35,549 nt of DNA from Verrucomicrobiota bacterium (GTDB lineage Bacteria; Verrucomicrobiota; Verrucomicrobiia; Methylacidiphilales; UBA1321): assembly GCA_013286145.1 (NCBI GenBank), contig JABDGH010000020.1, positions 1 to 35,549 on the forward strand, read 5' to 3'. Position 1 is the first letter of the stretch; every line of letters starts with the position of its first letter. The notes beneath the pieces are model-generated. The model did no database searches and was not told the DNA's origin. It was given only the letters and a program-made list of their open reading frames with translations. The position numbers and the translations under genes are program-made. Positions 24,702-30,807 of this stretch are shown piece by piece.

Positions 24702-25082
24702 ATGAATCCCGAACGCAAAGACTTCCTCAATCTTCACTCCAAACCGGGGCGGTTCACGTCCGAAGAAGCCGCCTGGTTCCTTGGTTTTCTGCCCCACGAG
24801 CTTCCGATGTTGATGGCGGCAGGGCTGCTTAAGCCTCTCGGTCGTCCATCCGAGAACGGTTGCAAATACTTTTCCTTGGTTGAACTCGATGAGCTGAAGC
24901 AGGACCGGGCATGGCAGGCCAAGGCATCTGACGCCATCGTGAAATACTGGAAAGACCGCAATCTTCAGCGGCCCACCGAGAACGCCAAAGCCCGATGGCC
25001 GCAGAAGCGGCTCAAGCCAGGGCAGGCCGCACCGAGCAAAAAGACACTTTCCCACCGCCTAGCCCCATTACCCAAAAAATGA
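24702..25082 (+). CDS. Small HTH-like protein, paralogue of 26431 gene
   Basis: A 126-residue protein. Residues 18-75 read as a helix-turn-helix-like module (TSEEAAWFLGF ... LMAAGLLKPLGRP ... KYFSLVELDEL), similar to excisionase/MerR-type winged helices, followed by AIVKYWKDRN and a basic Pro/Lys-rich tail. The gene at 26431 has the same order of segments (AAVLLNF, LKPLG, KYFS, KKYW). The stop overlaps the next gene (ATGA). Confidence 0.72.
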   Translation: MNPERKDFLNLHSKPGRFTSEEAAWFLGFLPHELPMLMAAGLLKPLGRPSENGCKYFSLVELDELKQDRAWQAKASDAIVKYWKDRNLQRPTENAKARWPQKRLKPGQAAPSKKTLSHRLAPLPKK

Positions 25083-25375
25083 AATCTCCTTCTCCTACTG
25101 AATACATTCTTGCCTTGGCCCGCTCCTTTCCCTGTCTGGAGCATAAACTTAAGTGGTGGCATCCTGCGAACTTTGATGCCCAGGATTTCCATGACATGAT
25201 TGGGGGTTGGTCGAGTAGCGAACGTCAGGCCGCTCATTTCATTCTGACCGTTTGGAATCCTGGTTATGCCCGCGATCAGGGTTGGACTTTCGATCTGGTG
25301 GATGCGGTTTCATCCCTTGATCCGGTCAATCGTGCGCCTATTCTAGCTTGGATTTCCCGGCCTTACTATCCGTAA
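25079..25375 (+). CDS. Hypothetical protein
   Basis: A 98-residue protein from an ATG overlapping the previous stop codon (ATGA), so the two are coupled. It is rich in aromatic residues (many Trp, Phe, Tyr): LKWWHPANFDAQDFHDMIGGW, then SSSERQAAHFILTVWNPGYA. No signal peptide. No family recognised. A longer in-frame start at 24995 would overlap the upstream gene by 88 bases and is not preferred. Confidence 0.7.
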   Translation: MKSPSPTEYILALARSFPCLEHKLKWWHPANFDAQDFHDMIGGWSSSERQAAHFILTVWNPGYARDQGWTFDLVDAVSSLDPVNRAPILAWISRPYYP

Positions 25376-25764
25376 GACAGGTTTTGAGGTTGCGTTGGTT
25401 GTTGCTGCCTTGGCCCTGATTTTCCTTTTTTGGGTAAATTTTTCCCTTTGCCTCTTTGGACACTTTCCCGCAAGCAATGCCGCTCTGTCCTCTTCGATGA
25501 CTGCACCCCGCAGCCAGGGCCGCGCCAGCGAAGCTGGCACGCCCCCGGCTCGCCCCGTTTCATGCGTGGCGGCTGGCTCGCACCCCCATTTCATTAGGGG
25601 GGGTGCTCGCTGGCGCCGCTTTGGGTTGACCCCCGCTCTTGGGGCGGGGGGAGGCAGCTCAGCTCTGAACCCCTGCGTCCGCTACGCTCCCGCCCCCGCT
25701 GTTGTTCTTTTCTCCGGGTTTTTCGTGGCTTTGGTCGTTTGTCGCTCCGTTGCGACGATGACCA
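25376..25764. other. Non-coding stretch with three strong hairpins
   Basis: No gene is supported in this 389-base gap between convergent genes. It holds GCCAGC-GAA-GCTGGC (25524-25538), GCACCCCC / GGGGGTGC (25580-25606, 11-base loop) and CCCCCGC / GCGGGGG (25630-25650). Together they make a compact, very GC-rich structured segment. It could be terminators for both genes, a structured RNA or a processing site. Confidence 0.5.
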
Positions 25765-26181
25765 TTACCGTTTCGTCGATCTGTCCGGTTGGCAGTCTCC
25801 ATATTCCGCGCATACCTCTTTAACCTGGTGGAGAGCCGCCAGGGCTCTTGTGAAGCCGACAAAGACGATGCTTTGAATAATGACTTCAATAATCTCTTTC
25901 TGTGTGCAACCGGCACGGCAGGCTGCCAGAATGTGAAGCCGCAAATGAGATTTGCCGTCACCTAGTCCAATCAGGATGGCAATGGCGATCAGTTCCTTGA
26001 CTTTCGGTTCGAGAATCGTCCGTGCGTGGATCTTCCCATGCGCAAAGCCCACGAAATACTCCGCAAAGTCGGGAGATACTTTCTTCAATTCCTCGACGAA
26101 TAGCGGTCCGTTTTCAGGATCAATTCCCGCGATTTCTTCCAATCCTTTAAGATAAGATTCAGGCACGGGTGTAACCTCCAT
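25765..26181 (-). CDS. Carboxymuconolactone decarboxylase/AhpD-family protein
   Basis: A 138-residue protein with the CMD fold seen in AhpD and related proteins: FAEYFVGFAHGKIHARTILEPKVKELIAIAI, then HLRLHILAACRAGCTQKEIIEVI, and the closing GFTRALAALHQVKEV. The two cysteines of ACRAGC are spaced C-x3-C, not the C-x2-C of AhpD peroxidase pairs, so redox activity is uncertain. Members include decarboxylases and thiol-dependent antioxidant enzymes. It sits alone between the structured gap and repeat copy D. A cargo gene on the element is likely. Confidence 0.85.
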   Translation of the reverse strand: MEVTPVPESYLKGLEEIAGIDPENGPLFVEELKKVSPDFAEYFVGFAHGKIHARTILEPKVKELIAIAILIGLGDGKSHLRLHILAACRAGCTQKEIIEVIIQSIVFVGFTRALAALHQVKEVCAEYGDCQPDRSTKR

Positions 26182-26330
26182 TTAGGGCTTAATCAACGCA
26201 AACACTCGGTTTACACGATGCCCCTCGGGTAAAACATCAAACTCGCAAATACAAGTAAGGCGTTGCGAGGGGGATGGCAAGGAAAGAACAGCCTTCGATG
26301 TGATGATTCTGTGACTAAGGCTCCATCAGC

Positions 26331-26370
26331 ACTACTAAGTAGCCTGAAGTAGTCATGGAATTTTCAGGCC
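26331..26370 (+). repeat. 40-bp repeat copy D
   Basis: Matches copy C (24617-24656) at 36 of 40 positions. It contains ACTACTAAGTAG, then AGTAGTC, then ATGGAATTTTCAGG. A short frame beginning at that ATG (26355) ends with a TGA at 26436-26438, overlapping the start of the gene at 26431. Copy C also has an open frame at the equivalent ATG. Confidence 0.7.
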
Positions 26371-26430
26371 AGAAAGTGATCTACTGGAGGCTCCCAACAT
26401 GCCACTCAACACTCAACCGATGCCTCCACC

Positions 26431-26787
26431 ATGTATGATAATAATCCGCTTACTCTCCTGAATTTAGAACGCCTGCCTGCTCGCGTTGACTACGAGGGAG
26501 CCGCCGTCCTCCTCAATTTTGAAGTGCTGGCAATTAAGGCGCTCGTCGAAATCGGCCAACTCAAACCATTGGGAAACCCCCAAGGCAATGAGCACAAATA
26601 CTTTTCTACCCGAATGCTGCTTAGACTTGGGGATGACGAGAAATGGCTAAATGAAGCGACCCGTGCGCTTAAGAAATACTGGGCTGAAAGAAACGGTAAG
26701 AGAGGGAGCCGAAAAGCTCCGAATATTATTCCGTTGCCGCCGCAACCAAAAACCGAAGGGCAAAATCCGACGGATAACAGAGGCTAA
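26431..26787 (+). CDS. Small HTH-like protein, paralogue of 24702 gene
   Basis: A 118-residue protein with the same plan as the gene at 24702: a VDYEGAAVLLNF helix pair, LVEIGQLKPLGNP, HKYFSTRMLL, ALKKYWAERNGKR, then a Lys/Pro-rich tail. The fold suggests an excisionase-like or MerR-like winged helix. Each paralogue follows a copy of the 40-bp repeat. It is the last gene before the probable attachment site, where excisionase-type genes are often found. Confidence 0.72.
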   Translation: MYDNNPLTLLNLERLPARVDYEGAAVLLNFEVLAIKALVEIGQLKPLGNPQGNEHKYFSTRMLLRLGDDEKWLNEATRALKKYWAERNGKRGSRKAPNIIPLPPQPKTEGQNPTDNRG

Positions 26788-26962
26788 CACCATGCACGTC
26801 ATTTATTCGGGAAGACCGCAACTGTCAGAGAACTGTCAGAGAAATCGCCAGAGAAAAGTAGGTGAATATAGTCGCAAATTAGTCACTCGGTACACGCAAT
26901 TTAGTTTGATTTTCAGAGGTAAAATCGGTATAAATCATTGCAGTTAAGCGGACGTTTTGGAG

Positions 26963-26982
26963 CGAATCCCTCCCCGTCCGCC
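26963..26982 (+). other. Probable attachment site, tRNA-Ser 3'-end fragment
   Basis: The sequence CGAATCCCTCCCCGTCCGCC equals the usual end of bacterial tRNA-Ser genes: part of the T loop, the 3' T-stem strand and the acceptor strand. The 5' part of a tRNA is not present. A partial tRNA 3' end at the border between mobile and housekeeping genes is the classic footprint of tyrosine-recombinase integration. A GCGGACG copy at 26948-26954 can pair with the acceptor strand. Confidence 0.65.
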
Positions 26983-27075
26983 CCGCGGCCTCTGTCGCGA
27001 AGCGACAAAACTATTTTGGATTTGAACAAAGTTCGGTCGTGTCGCGCCAGCGACCCTACCAAACCGCGAAGCCTG

Positions 27076-27122
27076 ATTCCCGACAGCGCCGCCCCAGGCG
27101 GTGCAAGAACTGCTTCGGGAAT
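27076..27122. other. Nested hairpin
   Basis: Outer arms ATTCCCGA (27076-27083) and TCGGGAAT (27115-27122) pair perfectly. Inner arms GCGCCGCC (27086-27093) and GGCGGTGC (27097-27104) pair with one G-T wobble around a three-base loop. No gene overlaps. Possible small structured RNA or terminator; function unknown. Confidence 0.45.
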
Positions 27123-27295
27123 TCGCATTGAGCTGCAATGCGTGAAGATCAGTTCGTGGGTCCTCCCACGTTTGATTATAAAGCAGTCTGGAGGGATGGT
27201 TCATCTTGGCGATTTTGATTGCCTCACCTTGTCAGTAAGTCAGATCAACCACGAGCCACTTCTTACCCACGCAGTTCAATTTAATTTCTTGGTAT

Positions 27296-27361
27296 TCGGT
27301 AAATGGGCCGTTTATTCCCCGCTTACCATGCGGTAAATAACCTTGCTTGTGCGGTGAATAG
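27296..27361. promoter_or_regulatory. Operator-like repeats upstream of the Fic gene
   Basis: Copies of a GCGGTAAATAA-like motif occur at 27296-27306 (TCGGTAAATGG), 27330-27340 (GCGGTAAATAA) and 27351-27361 (GCGGTGAATAG), with an inverted copy at 27309-27319. The last two are 21 bases apart, i.e. two helical turns. They end 32 bases before the Fic start. The Fic protein has a C-terminal winged helix, so autoregulation is plausible. Confidence 0.5.
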
Positions 27362-27393
27362 AGGCAACAATCGCCGCAATATAAGCGGAGATT

Positions 27394-28506
27394 ATGCCAT
27401 TTATTCATAAAATTCCTCAATGGCCTCAGTTCAAATGGAACGAGGCCAAGCTATCGCCTTTGCTGGCAGATGTCCGGCACCGGCAGGGGCGTTTACTGGG
27501 CCGAATGGAGGGGCTTGGCTTTCAGCTTCGCTCGGAGGCCAACCTGACGACATTGACCTCGGACGTAATTAAATCTAGTGCGATTGAGGGCGAACATCTT
27601 GATGCGGAGGCTGTGCGGTCTTCGATCGCACGTCGGCTCGGCCTTGATGTTGGAGGTGCCTCACCCGCAAGCCGCGACATTGAAGGCATTGTGGAGATGA
27701 TGCTCGATGCCACGCAAAAATATGCGCAGCCGCTAACGGCGGAGCGGTTGTTTGGCTGGCACGCCTCACTATTTCCAACCGGGCGCACCGGGATGCGGCG
27801 AATCACGGTAGGAGCTTGGCGTCCTGCGGAAGCAGGACCGATGCAGGTTGTATCCGGGCCAATTGGTCGGGAACGAGTTCACTTTGAAGCGCCATCTGCG
27901 GATAGGCTTGAGCATGAGATGGCGGTGTTTCTTGATTGGTTCAGTGCCGCCAAAGGAATTGATCCTGTGCTGAAGGCCGGAATTGTCCATTTCTGGTTTG
28001 TTACGATCCATCCATTTGAAGACGGCAATGGGCGCATTGGACGGGCCATCGCCGACATGGCCTTAGCGCGGGCTGAAGGAACTGCCGAGCGATTTTACAG
28101 CATGTCGGCGCAGATTGAAGCCGAGAGGAAGCAGTATTATTTACACCTGGAGCAGAGCCAACGGGGAGGGGCTGATATTACTTCGTGGCTGGAATGGTTT
28201 CTGAACTGTCTCGGGCGGGCTGTTGCGGGAGCGGAGACGGAACTCGGCGGCATTTTACGGAAATCGAAAATCTGGGAACGGATCAACGCAGAACCAGTAA
28301 ATGAGAGGCAGCGCAAGATCATCAACCGATTACTTGATGGTTTTGAAGGCAAACTTTCTACGTCAAAATATGCCAAGCTCGCCAACTGCTCTGAAGATAC
28401 GGCACTCCGGGACATCAAGATTTTGATCGAACGCGGTATTCTTATTCAGGATGAAGCTGGCGGACGTAGCACAACTTATCGCCTGGTCGATGATAGGAGT
28501 CCGTAA
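27394..28506 (+). CDS. Fic family protein with DUF4172 and C-terminal HTH
   Basis: A 370-residue protein likely to transfer AMP (or another nucleotide part) to hydroxyl side chains of target proteins. The N-terminal DUF4172 region begins KIPQWPQFKW. The inhibitory motif S61-x3-E65-G66 (SSAIEG) is present, so it belongs to the class with the inhibitory helix at the N-terminal side. The catalytic Fic motif HPFEDGNGRIGR is intact at residues 206-217. Residues about 305-365 form a winged helix (STSKYAKLANCSEDTALRDIK). SoFic from Shewanella has the same plan. The gene lies just outside the attachment site, so it may be chromosomal or left from an earlier insertion. Confidence 0.92.
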   Translation: MPFIHKIPQWPQFKWNEAKLSPLLADVRHRQGRLLGRMEGLGFQLRSEANLTTLTSDVIKSSAIEGEHLDAEAVRSSIARRLGLDVGGASPASRDIEGIVEMMLDATQKYAQPLTAERLFGWHASLFPTGRTGMRRITVGAWRPAEAGPMQVVSGPIGRERVHFEAPSADRLEHEMAVFLDWFSAAKGIDPVLKAGIVHFWFVTIHPFEDGNGRIGRAIADMALARAEGTAERFYSMSAQIEAERKQYYLHLEQSQRGGADITSWLEWFLNCLGRAVAGAETELGGILRKSKIWERINAEPVNERQRKIINRLLDGFEGKLSTSKYAKLANCSEDTALRDIKILIERGILIQDEAGGRSTTYRLVDDRSP

Positions 28507-28736
28507 CGACAAGTCGGAAAATTTGAATTACGGGCGCTCGCTTTTTCCCGCTTGAATTTTCGCCCAGTAGCACGTGGAGGCTTTTTCAACGCCAGCTTTT
28601 TGCAGTGCTTCTCAATGGCTTTATCCGAGACTCCACGATCCTTGGCGATCTGGGATGTTGGTTTTTCACAGATCAATTTCTCCAGTACCTCGGCAGATGG
28701 CCAAATTATCTTGGCGGCGAAAATGTGTTGGCTGTC
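28476..28736 (-). pseudogene. Remnant of an HNH- or HTH-type gene 3' end
   Basis: Reading from 28736 without a good start codon, the frame gives IIWPSAEVLEKLICEK, then SQIAKDRGVSDKAIEKHCKKLALKKPPR. That is the homeodomain-like HTH found at the C-terminus of many small HNH endonuclease and phage-type proteins, where it ends in PPRGYW (here PPRATG). An in-frame TGA lies just upstream, and the family's N-terminal part is not seen. The 3' end overlaps the Fic gene by 31 bases. Most likely a degraded gene fragment. Confidence 0.5.
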
Positions 28737-28828
28737 TCAGATTTGACACCGCAGGAGTTGATTTGCGTTGCTCCCGATCAAGAAAAGGCGACAAGAAAAA
28801 GGGACAGGCATGAATGGTACCTTTCCAA

Positions 28829-29527
28829 TTAAGAGCGAGGATCCCTTTTCTTCGGCTCATCGGTAGCAGTAAAACGGGTAAATCCATAATCGCCATTCAT
28901 TCCGGTGCCGCTTTGGAGAAAAAACCCGACGCCGGGGCTGCCGTTGGAGTAGGTGCTGTCGGTGCCTTGCAAGACCTGGACGCCGTTGATGTAGGCGGTG
29001 ATGACTTTTCCGATGATGATTGCCTTCACGACATCGCCATCGGAAAGCCCCGGGCCTTTGGTCGTGGTGATGTACGAGAATTTTCCCAACGGTCCGTTCC
29101 ATCGCACGATCTGCACATAGGTGCCGCCCGTCTTCGAGCAGCGGAAGTTGATTTCGTATCCCGTGGCACTGTGGGCGGAGAGGGAACTGCGCAGGCGTAG
29201 CTCGACCTCTTCATAGAGGTTGTCGTTCTGGTTGAGGGTGTGGACGGTGGCTTCAGCGATTTGATCCGGTCCCCAGTTGCCAGCTACAAGCGCGGTGGAG
29301 TCATCGTAGCCGCCGCCGCCCGACTCTGTTCCAAAAGCAAACCCCTTGGTCGTTCGGATGTTGGCCCAATCGAGGCCTGCGGTTTTGCCGTTGATCCAGT
29401 TGTTCTTTTCGGAAATAGGATTTTCGATCAGCGGAAAGGTAGTCGTGTAGGTTCTGGCCGGGGCGTTGCTTATCGTCGTCGCCATGAGCAGGAATGCGTA
29501 AGACAGAATGGGCAGTCGGTGGCGCAT
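28829..29527 (-). CDS. Secreted concanavalin A-like (LamG/DUF1080-type) protein
   Basis: A 232-residue exported protein. The signal peptide is MRHRLPILSYAFLLMATTISNAPA; the ATG at 29527 is chosen because the signal starts there, and an upstream start would add 20 residues. The mature part is a beta-rich jelly-roll candidate: NWINGKTAGLDW, a GYEINFRCS strand, VRWNG, VKAIIIGKVITAYINGVQVLQG and GVGFFLQSGTG, the last two being typical of lectin-like sandwich domains that describe ligand or sugar binding. No catalytic residues can be named. A cell-envelope or extracellular role is likely. Confidence 0.75.
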   Translation of the reverse strand: MRHRLPILSYAFLLMATTISNAPARTYTTTFPLIENPISEKNNWINGKTAGLDWANIRTTKGFAFGTESGGGGYDDSTALVAGNWGPDQIAEATVHTLNQNDNLYEEVELRLRSSLSAHSATGYEINFRCSKTGGTYVQIVRWNGPLGKFSYITTTKGPGLSDGDVVKAIIIGKVITAYINGVQVLQGTDSTYSNGSPGVGFFLQSGTGMNGDYGFTRFTATDEPKKRDPRS

Positions 29528-29559
29528 AATTTTTTGCGTGAAGTTATGCTTAAAATTGT

Positions 29560-29611
29560 TAGAGGTTCTTCGACAGCGCCGCGACAAGCGCGGCTTGCTC
29601 AGGATGACAGG
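29560..29611. repeat. Dispersed palindrome-type repeat, copy downstream of hemB
   Basis: Starts TTAGAGGTTCTTCGACA and ends GCTCAGGATGACAG, matching the right arm of the repeat at 30701-30796. It differs by an extra GC-rich stretch of about 18 bases in the middle that includes its own short dyad. It lies 49 bases past the hemB stop codon. Confidence 0.5.
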
Positions 29612-29659
29612 TTTTTTATAAAAGATTTTTCAGCAAGCTCGTAGGTGAGGCTCGCGTCC

Positions 29660-30679
29660 CTACCGGAGGCTCCTGGCCATGTCGCGGGCGAAGTAGGTGA
29701 GGATGATGTCGGCCCCGGCGCGTTTGATGGCGAGGAGCGATTCATGGCGCGCCTTTTCGAGGTCGAGCCAGCCGGCGCGAGCCGCGGCGTGGATCTGCGC
29801 GTATTCGCCTGAGACTTGATAAGCGGCGATAGGCAATGTGGTGGCCATTCGCACGGCGGATATGACATCGAGGTAAAGCCCGGCCGGCTTGACCATGAGG
29901 ATATCGGCGCCCTGGTCTTCATCGAGTCGTGCTTCGAGGAGGGCTTCGCGGAGATTGGCGGGGTCGAGTTGATAGCTGCGTTTATCGAGCGTGGGCGCCC
30001 CTGCGGTGGTGGCGCTTCCGACGGCATCGCGAAAGGGGCCGTAATAAGCCGACGCAAACTTGGCCGCATAGGCGAGGATGGAGGTCTGGGTAAAGCCTTC
30101 ATGGTCGAGTTCATCCCGGATCGCCCCGATGCGGCCGTCCATCATGTCGGAGGGCGCGACCATGTCGGCACCTGCTGCGGCGAGGCGCGTGGCATAGTGG
30201 GTGAGGATGTGGACGGTTTCGTCATTAGCGACTTGGCCCGTGGCGGGATCGAGCACACCGTCGTGGCCGTGAGTCGTGTAGGGATCGAGGGCGACATCGG
30301 CAATGACAAGGATATCGGGCACCTCTTTTTTGAGCTGGCGGATCGCGCCAAAAAACCAGTTTTTATCAGCTACGGCATATTTGCCGCGCGCATCTTTCAA
30401 GGCGGGATCGATCTGCGGGAAGAGAGCGACTGCGCGTATGCCGAGCCTGGCGAGTTGCACGGTTTCCTTGATCAAATCCTTGACGTTTAGCCGCTCGATC
30501 CCGGGCATGCTGTCGATGGATTCCGGGCCTCCTTTGCCGTCCTTCACGAAAAGCGGCTGGATAAGGTCGTCGGTGTGAAGGCGCGTTTCGCGGACAAGAG
30601 CGCGGATGGCGGCGTTCTGGCGGTTGCGACGGGGACGACGCACCAGGTCCAGGGGAGGGGTGTAGGCGGAGTTGATCAT
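29660..30679 (-). CDS. hemB: Delta-aminolevulinic acid dehydratase (porphobilinogen synthase)
   Basis: A 339-residue cytoplasmic enzyme that joins two 5-aminolevulinate molecules into porphobilinogen, the second common step of haem synthesis. The two active-site lysines are K207 (in YAAKFASAYYGPFRDA) and K264 (in LMVKPAGLYLD). The metal-site segment reads DVALDPYTTHGHDG, with Ala/Asp in place of the three cysteines of zinc-type enzymes, so it is of the magnesium-dependent type. Length is normal. Palindromic repeats lie on both sides. The next gene upstream, dgt, runs the same way, 128 bases away. Confidence 0.97.
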   Translation of the reverse strand: MINSAYTPPLDLVRRPRRNRQNAAIRALVRETRLHTDDLIQPLFVKDGKGGPESIDSMPGIERLNVKDLIKETVQLARLGIRAVALFPQIDPALKDARGKYAVADKNWFFGAIRQLKKEVPDILVIADVALDPYTTHGHDGVLDPATGQVANDETVHILTHYATRLAAAGADMVAPSDMMDGRIGAIRDELDHEGFTQTSILAYAAKFASAYYGPFRDAVGSATTAGAPTLDKRSYQLDPANLREALLEARLDEDQGADILMVKPAGLYLDVISAVRMATTLPIAAYQVSGEYAQIHAAARAGWLDLEKARHESLLAIKRAGADIILTYFARDMARSLR

Positions 30680-30700
30680 GAATTTTTTCCAGAAAACTTT

Positions 30701-30796
30701 GTCATGCTGAGCTTGTCGAAAGATCTCCAGCTATTTTGTTCAAGTGGTGGCGAGTGAGCGAAATAATTAGAGGTCCTTCGACAAGCTCAGGATGAC
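30701..30796. repeat. Palindromic intergenic repeat upstream of hemB
   Basis: The left arm, 30701-30723, starts GTCATGCTGAGCTTGTCGAA. The right arm, 30774-30796, is its reverse complement with two mismatches. The 50-base spacer is unrelated. It fills the dgt-hemB gap and resembles REP- or MITE-like elements. A shortened relative lies at 29560-29611. Confidence 0.65.
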
Positions 30797-30807
30797 ATAT
30801 TTAAAAA

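Larger units (their letters stand above)
26788..27393. other. Non-coding junction between element and chromosome
   Basis: No gene is supported in these 606 bases. From left to right they hold an AT-rich stretch, the tRNA-Ser-like attachment site (26963-26982), a TGTCGC-GAA-GCGACA hairpin (26993-27007), a nested hairpin (27076-27122) and the Fic-gene operator-like repeats (27296-27361). Confidence 0.6.

Noticed and set aside
25395-25823. 142-codon plus-strand frame over the hairpin region
   Set aside because: Low-complexity translation of the GC-rich hairpins, and it overlaps the 3' end of the CMD-family gene on the other strand.
26938-27336. 132-codon frame across the attachment site
   Set aside because: Runs through the tRNA fragment and hairpins; no domain and no ribosome binding site.
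29816-30490. 224-codon plus-strand frame
   Set aside because: Antisense to hemB, whose active-site lysines are intact.
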